Made by a program: the position numbers and the translations under genes. From the NCBI RefSeq assembly GCF_000712135.1, contig NZ_JOOE01000003.1, forward strand, positions 1 to 64,000: a DNA stretch of 64,000 nucleotides, written 5' to 3'. The stretch's first letter is position 1. Every line of letters starts with the position of its first letter. The notes beneath the pieces are model-generated. The model was not told the DNA's origin and made no database searches. It was given only the letters and a program-made list of their open reading frames with translations. Below, in pieces: positions 57,511 through 64,000 of the stretch. The DNA is from Sphingomonas sp. UNC305MFCol5.2. GTDB lineage: Bacteria > Pseudomonadota > Alphaproteobacteria > Sphingomonadales > Sphingomonadaceae.

Positions 57511-57545
57511 GGGCCGGAGGAGCGATCCTCCGGCCCTTTTCGTTG
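57511..57545 (+). terminator. Rho-independent terminator
   Basis: Perfect 11-pair stem GGGCCGGAGGA/TCCTCCGGCCC with a GCGA (GNRA) tetraloop and TTTTCGTT after it, downstream of the permease gene. Confidence 0.95.
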
Positions 57546-57636
57546 GGGCGCCTGACGATTGCCTCGCTGGACGCTGGGGAATCCGGCGCTATGCAATTGG
57601 GATGCGAGTGACTGCGTGATGTCGGGAGCGAGTTGA

Positions 57637-58272
57637 ATGAACGATACGGCTTGGCAGACGGGGGGCCCGATCATCGACGGCGGCCCGGTATGGCTCACGG
57701 CATCCTTCGTGCTGATCGGCCTCGGCGTGTTGTTCGCGCTGTTCATCCTCGCCTGGGGCACGAGGCTGGCGAAGCGTCGGCAGCAGGCGCGCGAGGCGCT
57801 GGACGCGCGCGGCGAACTCCGCGAGTCGGAGACTTCGGTGCGGCAACCGGTCGCGCCGCCGGCGGCACCCGCGCCTCCGCCGATCGCCGACGCGCCGGTA
57901 ATCGCGGCACCGCCGCCTGCCGAACCGGCTCCCGAGCCCGCGCCGCTGGTCGACGAGCCGATCGCCGCTGCTGCGCCGCTCGATGCCTCGCCCGCCTCGC
58001 TCGCGGCCTCGGAGCCCGAATCCGCACCGGCCGGTGCCGACGATTTCACGCGGATGAAGGGCGTTGGGCCCAAGCTGGCCGAACGCCTCAACGCGCTCGG
58101 CGTCACCAGCTTCGCGCAGATCGCCGCGCTGACTCCCGAACAGGCCGCCGCGCTCGACGCCGAGCTCGGCACCTTCCAGGGCCGCATCCACCGCGATCGC
58201 TGGATCGAGCAGGCCGGCTTCCTCGCCCGCGGCGATACCGCGGGCTACGAAGCGGTGTTCGGGAAGCTCTGA
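57637..58272 (+). CDS. Membrane-anchored helix-hairpin-helix protein
   Basis: 211 residues: one membrane helix (19-42), a charged stretch, a P/A/E-rich linker (65-125), then a C-terminal HhH domain of about 70 residues with FTRMKGVGPKLAERLNALGVTSFAQIAALT. Similar domains occur as the tail of NuoE-like and of DUF4332-type proteins. It may tether something at the inner face of the membrane; DNA binding is possible but not shown. Faces corC-like gene. Confidence 0.85.
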   Translation: MNDTAWQTGGPIIDGGPVWLTASFVLIGLGVLFALFILAWGTRLAKRRQQAREALDARGELRESETSVRQPVAPPAAPAPPPIADAPVIAAPPPAEPAPEPAPLVDEPIAAAAPLDASPASLAASEPESAPAGADDFTRMKGVGPKLAERLNALGVTSFAQIAALTPEQAAALDAELGTFQGRIHRDRWIEQAGFLARGDTAGYEAVFGKL

Positions 58273-58285
58273 CCCCGCCTGGAAA

Positions 58286-59590
58286 TCAGGCGTTCTTGCG
58301 CGCCTCGCGCACCAGCAGTTTGTCGATCTTCCGGCCGTCCATATCGACGATCTCGAAGCGCCATCCCTGCTCGGCGAACACTTCGCCTTCGTCGGGCAAA
58401 TGCTTGAGCACGGCCAGCGCCAAGCCGGCGACGGTGGCGTAGTCGCGGTCCTCGGGCAATTCGATGCCCAGCCGCTCCGCAAGCGCGTCGGCGGGCATCT
58501 GGCCCGAGACGAGCAACGATCCGTCTTCGCGCACGATCAGGCTCGGGCTGTCGCCCGGCTCGGCGTCCGAAGCGAAATCCCCGGCGATCGCCGCGAGCAG
58601 GTTGGCCGGCGTGACGATACCTTCGAAATGGCCGTATTCGTCGTGGACGAGACCCATCGGCACTTCGGCGCGGCGCAGTGCGCCCAGCGCGTCCATCGCA
58701 TCGACCTGATCGGGAAGGACGGGCGCGGGGCGCATCAGCCGCCTCAATTCGAGCGGCTCGCCCCGGAACAGGGCCGCGGCGATGTCGCGCGCCTGCACCA
58801 CGCCGATCACCGAATCGACCGACCCTTCGGCCACCGGCAGCCGGGTGTGCGGCGTCGCCAGCAGCGCATCGCGGATCCCGTCCGCGTCGAGATCGACGTC
58901 GAGCCAGTCGACATCGGTGCGCGGCGTCATCACTTCGCGCACCGGCCGATCGGCGAGGCGGACGACGCCCGAGATGATCGAGCGCTCATGCTCCTCGATC
59001 ACGCCCGATTTGCTCGCCTCGGCGACGATCAGATGGAGCTCCTCCGCCGTTACGCGGTTCTCCGATTCGCGATTCAGGCCGACAAGGCGGAAGATCAGGG
59101 CGCTCGACTGATCGAGCAGCCACACCACCGGCGCGGTGATCCGGCTGAGCCACAGCATCGGAATCGCCATCACTGCGGCGATCGGCTCGGGCGAGCGCAA
59201 TGCGAATTGCTTGGGAACCAGCTCGCCGACCACCAGCGAGGCATAAGTGGTGAGCGCGATCACCAGCGCGATACCCGCGGTATGCGCAGTCTCGGCGGAG
59301 AGCCCCAGGCCCTGCAGCCGCTCGGCGACCGGAGTACCCAGGCTCGCGCCTGAATAGGCGCCGGCGACGATGCCGATCAGCGTGATGCCGATCTGCACGG
59401 TCGAGAGGAACTTGCCCGGGTCCGCGGCCAGACGGATCGCCGTCGCGGCGCCGCGATTGGTACGCGCAAGCGCCTCGAGGCGGGCGGTGCGGGCGGAGAC
59501 GATCGCCAGCTCCGACATCGAGAAGATGCCGTTCACGGCGATCAGCACGAGGATGATCGCAACGTCTGTCCAGGGGAAGGGGGCTGGCAT
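58286..59590 (-). CDS. CorC/HlyC-type DUF21-CBS membrane protein
   Basis: 434 residues. Four hydrophobic segments in the N-terminal DUF21 domain (1-190: VLIAVNGIFSMSELAIVSART), two CBS domains (210-330, VMTPRTDVDWLDVD, VIGVVQARDI) and a CorC_HlyC transporter-associated domain at the end. Relatives act in magnesium or cobalt efflux. Start at the internal ATG 59590 with GGAGG about nine bases before; the ORF extends further to 59647 without support. Confidence 0.93.
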   Translation of the reverse strand: MPAPFPWTDVAIILVLIAVNGIFSMSELAIVSARTARLEALARTNRGAATAIRLAADPGKFLSTVQIGITLIGIVAGAYSGASLGTPVAERLQGLGLSAETAHTAGIALVIALTTYASLVVGELVPKQFALRSPEPIAAVMAIPMLWLSRITAPVVWLLDQSSALIFRLVGLNRESENRVTAEELHLIVAEASKSGVIEEHERSIISGVVRLADRPVREVMTPRTDVDWLDVDLDADGIRDALLATPHTRLPVAEGSVDSVIGVVQARDIAAALFRGEPLELRRLMRPAPVLPDQVDAMDALGALRRAEVPMGLVHDEYGHFEGIVTPANLLAAIAGDFASDAEPGDSPSLIVREDGSLLVSGQMPADALAERLGIELPEDRDYATVAGLALAVLKHLPDEGEVFAEQGWRFEIVDMDGRKIDKLLVREARKNA

Positions 59591-59724
59591 GATGCGCCCC
59601 CTCCATATCCGCACTAGGCGCCGCTTCACAACCGCTTGCAGTTGCACAACTCGATGCGCAGGCGGAACAACTCGGCCATGTAACGGGTTTCCTCGCCCGA
59701 AGCTGTTCCAATCGGGAGGAAATT

Positions 59725-60402
59725 ATGGGCATCGCCAACAAGACCCTGATCGCGGCCGCACTCGCCGCAACCATGCTCACCGCCGCATGCGTCACTGATC
59801 CGGTGACCGGCGAGCGCCGCGTATCGAAGGCCGCGATAGGCGGCGTCGGCGGCGCAGTGGGCGGCTACCTGCTCGGCGACCTCGTCGGCGGGCGCCACGA
59901 TCGCACCGAGAAGATCATCGGCGCGGGCATCGGCGGTCTCGCCGGTGCGGGAATCGGCGCGTATATGGACCGGCAGGAGCAGGAGCTGCGCCGCCGCACC
60001 GCGGGCACCGACGTCCGCGTGATCCGCCAGGGCGACGACCTCATCCTCAACATGCCCTCCGGCATCACCTTCGCCACCAACGAATCGAGCATCCAGCCGC
60101 AGTTCCGCACGACGCTGGATCAGGTCGCCGACGTGCTCCGGCAGTACAACCAGACCTATGTCGACGTGTACGGCCACACCGATTCGACCGGCAGCGACTC
60201 CTACAATCTCGATCTGTCGCAGCGCCGCGCGAGCGCGGTCGCCGACTACCTGACGATGCGTGGCGTGCAGAGCGCCCGGCTGGGCACGCGCGGCTTCGGC
60301 GAGAGCCAGCCGATCGCGAGCAACGACACCGAGGAAGGCAAGGCGGCCAATCGCCGCGTCGAGATCAAGCTGGTGCCGATCACCCGGCAGGACGGCGGCT
60401 AA
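59725..60402 (+). CDS. OmpA-family lipoprotein
   Basis: 225 residues. Lipobox LTAAC (cysteine 22), a glycine-zipper stretch (36-85) and a C-terminal OmpA domain (105-220) with VDVYGHTDSTGSDSYNLDLSQRR, holding the D and R that bind diaminopimelate. It anchors the outer membrane to peptidoglycan, like Pal or YiaD. Divergent from the corC-like gene. Confidence 0.95.
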   Translation: MGIANKTLIAAALAATMLTAACVTDPVTGERRVSKAAIGGVGGAVGGYLLGDLVGGRHDRTEKIIGAGIGGLAGAGIGAYMDRQEQELRRRTAGTDVRVIRQGDDLILNMPSGITFATNESSIQPQFRTTLDQVADVLRQYNQTYVDVYGHTDSTGSDSYNLDLSQRRASAVADYLTMRGVQSARLGTRGFGESQPIASNDTEEGKAANRRVEIKLVPITRQDGG

Positions 60403-60409
60403 ACTTTCA

Positions 60410-60496
60410 CCGTTCGCCCTGAGCCTGTCGAAGGGCGTCTTGCCGCAAGCGCTTCGCTTGAGGAGAGTCGTACTTCGACAAGCTCAGCACGAACGG
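60410..60496. repeat. Imperfect inverted-repeat element downstream of OmpA lipoprotein
   Basis: Arms at 60410-60437 and 60469-60496 share CCGTTCG and TGTCGAA with their mirrors TTCGACA and CGAACGG; the middle pairs loosely. This is another spacer palindrome type, of the GAGCCTGTCGAAGGGC kind widespread in sphingomonads. It lies between the convergent OmpA gene and tadA. Confidence 0.75.
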
Positions 60497-60507
60497 AGGG
60501 GTTGAGG

Positions 60508-60966
60508 CTACGCCCGCCGCTCCCTGAAAAAATCACGCAACAGCGCGCCGGCTTCGGTCTCACCGATGCCCGCATAGATTTCGGGGCGGTGATGGCAGGT
60601 GGGTTGCGCGAAGAAGCGCGGGCCATGCTCTACCGCGCCGCCCTTGGGATCGCTCGCGCCGTAATAGAGCCGGGCGATTCGGGAATGGGCGATCGCGCCC
60701 GCGCACATCGCGCAGGGCTCCAGCGTCACCCACAGGTCGCAATCCTCGAGCCGCTCGCGGCCGAGGATGCGCGCCGCCTCGCGGATCGCCAGCATCTCGG
60801 CATGCGCGGTGGGATCGTGCAGCGTGCGCGGCGCATTGGCGGCGACGGCGAGGATCCTGCCGTCACGAACGATCACTGCCCCCACAGGCACCTCTCCCAC
60901 CGCGCCGGCCTTTGCCGCTGCATCCAGCGCTGCGCGCATCTGTTCGGGGAGCGGGAACACAGGCAC
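60508..60966 (-). CDS. tadA: tRNA-specific adenosine deaminase TadA
   Basis: 152 residues. Zinc ligands H55 and C85, C88 (HAEMLA and PCAMCAGA), proton donor E57. It converts adenosine 34 to inosine in tRNA-Arg(ACG). The start is GTG at 60966. The C-terminal HRPEIYAGIGETEAG segment is typical of TadA; a guanine deaminase is less likely. Confidence 0.93.
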   Translation of the reverse strand: MPVFPLPEQMRAALDAAAKAGAVGEVPVGAVIVRDGRILAVAANAPRTLHDPTAHAEMLAIREAARILGRERLEDCDLWVTLEPCAMCAGAIAHSRIARLYYGASDPKGGAVEHGPRFFAQPTCHHRPEIYAGIGETEAGALLRDFFRERRA

Positions 60967-60999
60967 GTGACTAGTGCCCCGTCTCCTTCGGCGAAAGCC

Positions 61000-61182
61000 C
61001 TATGCCGCAGCTGGCTCCCGCCGCTCGTCCCGCAGCACCGTCCAGAGCGCAAACGCGACGCCCGGCAGGAAGCCCAGCACGGTCAGCCCGCACGTGATCA
61101 GGAAGTCCCGTCCGGGTCCGCGCGCAAGATAGGCGCCGAGCGGCGGCAGCAGCACTGCCGCGACGATCCGCCCTACATGCAT
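61000..61182 (-). CDS. YqaE/Pmp3-family membrane protein
   Basis: 60 residues with two helices, VAAVLLPPLGAYLARGPG and FLITCGLTVLGFLPGVAFALW, which is the Pmp3/YqaE pattern (LPPLGV...LLTLLGWIPGIIHA). These small proteins affect membrane potential or stress tolerance. Its ATG shares one base with the TAA of the preceding gene (TAATG). Confidence 0.88.
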   Translation of the reverse strand: MHVGRIVAAVLLPPLGAYLARGPGRDFLITCGLTVLGFLPGVAFALWTVLRDERREPAAA

Positions 61183-61475
61183 TATTTTGCTGCGGGCGTG
61201 GGCGATGCGCCCGGAGCCTGCTTCACTTCGATCGTCGGCAGAACCACCGTCGCGTTCTTCATTTCCACCGTCGGCACTTCGACCGTCTTCGCCGTGTTGC
61301 CGATCCCGACGCTGCCTGTCTCGGCGCTGTATTTGGGCAATTGGCCGCCCTCCGCGTGCAGAGTCACGGTAGGCAGGCTCGCGCCCTGCTTCTGGTTGAT
61401 CCGCAGCATGCCGAACGACATCAATACCACGACTCCGAGGGCGATGAGCCCGATAAGGACCAGAATTGCGCGCAT
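61182..61475 (-). CDS. Small membrane-anchored protein, unknown
   Basis: 97 residues. One N-terminal membrane helix (3-25), then a periplasmic or cytoplasmic domain with VTLHAEGGQLPKYSAETGSVGIGNTAKTVEVP and a P/A tail. ATG 61475 is preferred with GGGAG nine bases upstream; ATG 61484 sits too near to that site. Coupled to the YqaE-like gene. Function unknown. Confidence 0.78.
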   Translation of the reverse strand: MRAILVLIGLIALGVVVLMSFGMLRINQKQGASLPTVTLHAEGGQLPKYSAETGSVGIGNTAKTVEVPTVEMKNATVVLPTIEVKQAPGASPTPAAK

Positions 61476-61567
61476 CGTCTTCATCTCCCGGATCGAATCG
61501 TTTGCGTAATAACGCCCAACCAGCCATGTGGGTTGCGTGCAGTCGAGCGTTTTCATCGGCGAATCGG

Positions 61568-61596
61568 TTGACGCACTCCCCCATTCCCGCTATCGG
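61568..61596 (+). promoter_or_regulatory. Candidate sigma-70 promoter of rpmB
   Basis: TTGACG at 61568-61573 and TATCGG at 61591-61596 are 17 bases apart, the preferred spacing; the minus 10 is weak. It lies 43 bases before the rpmB ATG in the 163-base gap to the divergent small gene. Confidence 0.5.
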
Positions 61597-61638
61597 CGCG
61601 GCCTTTCCGGCTTATGCCAAGAACCAGGATTTAAAGCG

Positions 61639-61941
61639 ATGTCGCGCATTTGCGAGCTGACCGGCAAGGGCCGGCAGGTGGGACACAATGTCTCCCACGC
61701 CAACAACAAGACCAAGCGTACGTTCCTGCCCAATCTGCAGAACGTCACGCTGATGTCGGATACGCTCGGCCGCAGCATCCGCCTGCGCGTCTCGACGCAC
61801 GGCCTGCGTTCGGTCGAGCATGTCGGCGGTCTCGACAACTGGCTGCTCAAGGCCAGCGACGACGATCTGTCGCTGCGTGCGCGCCGCCTCAAGCGCGAAG
61901 TGCGCAAGGCGTCGGCGCCGGCCGAGAAGGCCGCAGCCTAA
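61639..61941 (+). CDS. rpmB: 50S ribosomal protein L28
   Basis: 100 residues, alphaproteobacterial length. [32 protein letters not shown] at the start is the L28 signature. The ATG is the family start; the frame's extension to 61528 has no ribosome site. A perfect terminator follows. Confidence 0.97.
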   Translation: MSRICELTGKGRQVGHNVSHANNKTKRTFLPNLQNVTLMSDTLGRSIRLRVSTHGLRSVEHVGGLDNWLLKASDDDLSLRARRLKREVRKASAPAEKAAA

Positions 61942-61965
61942 CAATCCTTCGGTGGATCAAGCGTC

Positions 61966-61997
61966 AGCCCGTTCCCTTCGCGGGGAGCGGGCTTTTC
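61966..61997 (+). terminator. Terminator of rpmB
   Basis: Eleven-pair stem AGCCCGTTCCC/GGGAGCGGGCT with one wobble and a six-base loop, then TTTTCGCTT. Confidence 0.92.
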
Positions 61998-62009
61998 GCT
62001 TGCCCAAGA

Positions 62010-62277
62010 GGGTCCGCACCCCCTCCCCGCAATGGCCAGGATCGCCCGGAGACGGGCGATGGCAAGGAAGATCGCGCAGCGCGGGCTGGTGGCCCGTGCA
62101 AGCGGGCTGACGCAGTCCAGCGTTCGTCTCCGGGCGACCGCGAAGCGGCGGGCGGATTTTGGCGCACAGCCACGTCATTCGTCGGTCACGATGAACACCG
62201 CATCGCTCCCTCCTCATTCCTCCCTGTGCGCCAAAATCCGCTCCGTCATGGCCATTGCGGGGAGGGGGTGCGGACCC
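62010..62277. repeat. 268-base nested inverted-repeat element
   Basis: Perfect 29-base terminal inverted repeats (62010-62038, 62249-62277) contain two inner perfect pairs: 12 bases CGCCCGGAGACG (about 62042) with its mirror near 62125, and 18 bases at 62152-62169 with 62224-62241. No gene or transposase inside. The right end stops exactly at the stop codon of the phytase-like gene. With the terminator it fills the 336-base spacer after rpmB. Confidence 0.88.
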
Positions 62278-63249
62278 TTAATCCAGCCGGAACTTGAGGA
62301 GCAGCGACTGCTCCCAGAATTCGCCGTTATCGTCCGATGCGATCCACACGATCGTGTCCGCGCCCTCCTGCGTGATCGCCAGCGCTTCGAAATTGTCGTG
62401 CAGCAGCGGCCGCTCGAAGCTGGCAATCTCGGGACCGCGGACAACGCCGCCCGATCGAACTCCGCGGATATCGATCACGCTGAGCTTTGCAGTGAACAGG
62501 CCGGACAGCGACAGGCGGCGATTGAGCACCAGCAGCCGGCCGTCGGGCAGTTCCGCGGCGTCGGTGGGATCATAGCCCTCAGGGGGCACGTAAGCGAAGC
62601 TCAACGGAGCGCCTTTGGTCTCGGTGGGATCGCCCGCGAAGCGCAGTACGATACGCGCATCGCGCAATCCCTTTGGACGCGCGGTTTCGCTGAACACGAT
62701 GAACGCGCCATCCCGCAACCGCACCATCGCTTCCGCGCCGCCGGCGATCGACCAGTCGGCCATAGCGACCGGCTGCACGTTGCGCTCCGGCCGCGCAAGC
62801 GTGGCGTCGTAGCGCCAAATCGCGTTGCGATTCTCGAAGCCGACCCACGCCCGGCCCGTGCGGGGATCCCAGGTCAGCGATTCGGAATCGCGATGGCGCT
62901 TGATCGCGCCGGTGCCTGGGCCGGGCAGATCGGCGAAGCGTATGTCGCGCGGCTGCCAGTCCGGTCCCATGCGGAAATCGACGATATTGCCGCCATCGCT
63001 CAGCAGCGTGAAGCGATCGCCCATCACGCGCATCGCCGAGAAGCCGCCGAACGCGGGATCGCGGCTCGTCAGCGCCAGCCCTCCCAGATACGTGAGTGCC
63101 CCCACCCGCACCCGGCCCGGATCCGACGCATCGAGCAGCACTGGCTCTGCCCGGATCTCGGGCCGATCGCCCAGCACCGGCCGCGGCTCGATGCCCGAGG
63201 CGGTGGGGGTCAGCATCAGAAGTACGGAAAGTAAGAGAGCGAGGCGCAT
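62278..63249 (-). CDS. Exported esterase-like phytase-domain protein
   Basis: 323 residues with signal peptide (1-20, ending TASG). The rest is a beta-propeller: GALTYLGGLALTSRDPAFGG, RFTLLSDGGNIVDFRMG, ESLTWDPRTGRAWVGFENRN, PPEGYDPTDAAELPDGRLLVLNRR, DNFEALAITQEGADTIVWIASDDN. This is the domain annotated as esterase-like activity of phytase. Phosphoester hydrolysis is inferred. Its TAA stop directly adjoins the repeat. Confidence 0.88.
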   Translation of the reverse strand: MRLALLLSVLLMLTPTASGIEPRPVLGDRPEIRAEPVLLDASDPGRVRVGALTYLGGLALTSRDPAFGGFSAMRVMGDRFTLLSDGGNIVDFRMGPDWQPRDIRFADLPGPGTGAIKRHRDSESLTWDPRTGRAWVGFENRNAIWRYDATLARPERNVQPVAMADWSIAGGAEAMVRLRDGAFIVFSETARPKGLRDARIVLRFAGDPTETKGAPLSFAYVPPEGYDPTDAAELPDGRLLVLNRRLSLSGLFTAKLSVIDIRGVRSGGVVRGPEIASFERPLLHDNFEALAITQEGADTIVWIASDDNGEFWEQSLLLKFRLD

Positions 63250-63373
63250 TGCCTGCGGTCATAGCCGCTCGTCGCGGTGGAACCAGCGGAGAAAGATGAA
63301 CGCCAGATAACCGGCGCGTTCAGCTGGCGCAAAGGGATCTCGGCTATAGCAGGCGCCGTAGTTTGCGTATCGA

Positions 63374-63435
63374 GGTCCTCGCGTAGCGTATCGAGGACCG
63401 AGGGCCGGCTCCTTCGGGGCCGGCCCGTTTTCGTT
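63374..63435 (+). ncRNA. Structured element ending in a terminator with no gene before it
   Basis: Two successive hairpins, GGTCCTCG/CGAGGACC (63374-63399) and GGGCCGGCTCC/GGGGCCGGCCC (63402-63426), the second followed by GTTTTCGTT. On the + strand this looks like a rho-independent terminator, yet both flanking genes are on the - strand. It may end a small RNA starting after 63250 or be a palindromic repeat unit that resembles a terminator. Otherwise the 262-base spacer shows nothing. Confidence 0.35.
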
Positions 63436-63511
63436 CAGGGCATCTCAAAAAATCGCTCGGCACGACGGCGGCAAAGCCGCCGTCCGACGGGTTCGGCCGC
63501 GCCTGCGCCCG

Positions 63512-64000
63512 TCAGTACATATGTTGCCCGCCATTGATCGACAGCGTCGATCCGGTGACGAAGCCCGCCTCGTCCGAGCACAGGAATGCCACGCCGCGCG
63601 CGATCTCGCTCGCCTGGCCGAGCCGGCCGACCGGGATCTTCGCGACGATCTTCTCGAGCACGTCGGGCGGAACCGCGGCGACCATGTCGGTATCGATATA
63701 GCCCGGCGCAATCGCGTTCACGGTCACGCCTGCGCGCGCGCCTTCCTGCGCCAGCGCCTTGGTGAAGCCGTGGATGCCCGATTTGGCCGCGGCATAGTTC
63801 ACCTGGCCATATTGCCCGGCCTGTCCGTTGATCGAGCCGATATTGACGATCCGTCCCCATTTGCGGCTGCGCATGCCGGGGAAGGTGGCGTGCGCCATGT
63901 TGAAGCATCCGCCCAGATTGATGCGGATCACATCCTCCCACATGTCGCGGCTCATCTTGAGGATCGTGCCGTCGCGCGTCACGCCGGCATTGTTGACCAC
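63512..64000 (-). CDS. phaB: Acetoacetyl-CoA reductase, partial (start beyond window)
   Basis: 162 visible residues of an SDR enzyme. NNAGVTRD, the catalytic serine in IVNIGSINGQ and the Y-x-x-x-K pair in VNYAAAKSG are intact; APGYIDTDMVAAVPPDV, GFVTGSTLSINGGQHMY at the end match PhaB, which reduces acetoacetyl-CoA to 3-hydroxybutyryl-CoA with NADPH for polyhydroxybutyrate. The N-terminal Rossmann part with the cofactor motif lies past the window edge, so the annotation is incomplete at the 5' end. FabG-type reductases are close relatives. Confidence 0.9.
   Translation of the reverse strand: MVNNAGVTRDGTILKMSRDMWEDVIRINLGGCFNMAHATFPGMRSRKWGRIVNIGSINGQAGQYGQVNYAAAKSGIHGFTKALAQEGARAGVTVNAIAPGYIDTDMVAAVPPDVLEKIVAKIPVGRLGQASEIARGVAFLCSDEAGFVTGSTLSINGGQHMY

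Noticed and set aside
63447-63486. Terminator for phaB on the - strand
   Set aside because: A GACGGCGGC/GCCGCCGTC stem is there but the T-run lies 11 bases away from it, too far for a standard terminator; left unannotated.

Overview
The window looks like a chromosomal segment of a Sphingomonas-like alphaproteobacterium (Sphingomonadales). Reasons: very high GC with strong third-position GC bias, an F1-ATPase ATP12 chaperone next to an RluC-type synthase, a DUF2093 protein behind xseA, a Zymomonas-like glucose-fructose oxidoreductase with a Tat signal, two large TonB-dependent receptors, a CYP153-type P450, an esterase-like phytase-domain protein, and many intergenic palindromic repeats. I see no tRNA, rRNA, CRISPR array, prophage or insertion sequence. 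Most of the window is ordinary chromosome; the least ordinary gene is the DUF4157 fusion at 6227-8755.

Layout. 1-1.7 kb: purE-purK (purine synthesis). 1.7-8.8 kb: a small beta-rich protein, an exported M16 peptidase, a divergent exported M28 peptidase, and an 842-residue protein joining a DUF4157 (eCIS-core type) HEVAH segment to a region with two Rossmann-like glycine motifs. 8.8-14.4 kb: clpB and a TonB receptor, separated by a bidirectional terminator. 14.7-18.4 kb: M23 peptidase-DUF2093-xseA, divergent from purD, the xseA and purD start codons sharing bases. 18.5-24.3 kb: a siderophore-type TonB receptor, an HD-GYP phosphodiesterase, a PfkB kinase, an EI24 membrane protein and a lipoprotein. 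24.4-30.1 kb: queG, a NatAB-like ABC exporter, a CYP153-like P450, msrB and a CHAP protein. 30.5-36.2 kb: an unknown protein, an extensin-like protein, a NUDIX hydrolase, and a gluconate operon (lactonase, GntP permease, glucose-fructose oxidoreductase) with a LacI-type operator candidate. 36.3-43.2 kb: an OmpR/EnvZ-like pair, recN, bamD, a mannose-6-phosphate isomerase and a glycine-zipper protein. 43.6-48.4 kb: small membrane proteins, then a tightly coupled run crcB-rluC-paiB-HAD-75 aa-ATP12. 48.4-51.7 kb: gmk, fumC, sspB. 51.8-55.9 kb: hisB-yciI-hisH-hisA-hisF-(63 aa)-hisE-hinT. 56-64 kb: APC permease, HhH protein, CorC-type protein, OmpA lipoprotein, tadA, two small membrane proteins, rpmB, phytase-like protein and the C-terminal part of phaB.

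How the genes work together. The clearest module is the gluconate operon: a periplasmic oxidoreductase would make gluconolactone, the exported lactonase would open it, and GntP would import gluconate. The his cluster covers five pathway enzymes with a YciI-like gene embedded. At least seven spacers carry long inverted repeats of several unrelated families. TTGC/GCAA palindromes recur upstream of clpB, the CHAP gene, the 183-residue glycine-zipper gene and the first TonB receptor.
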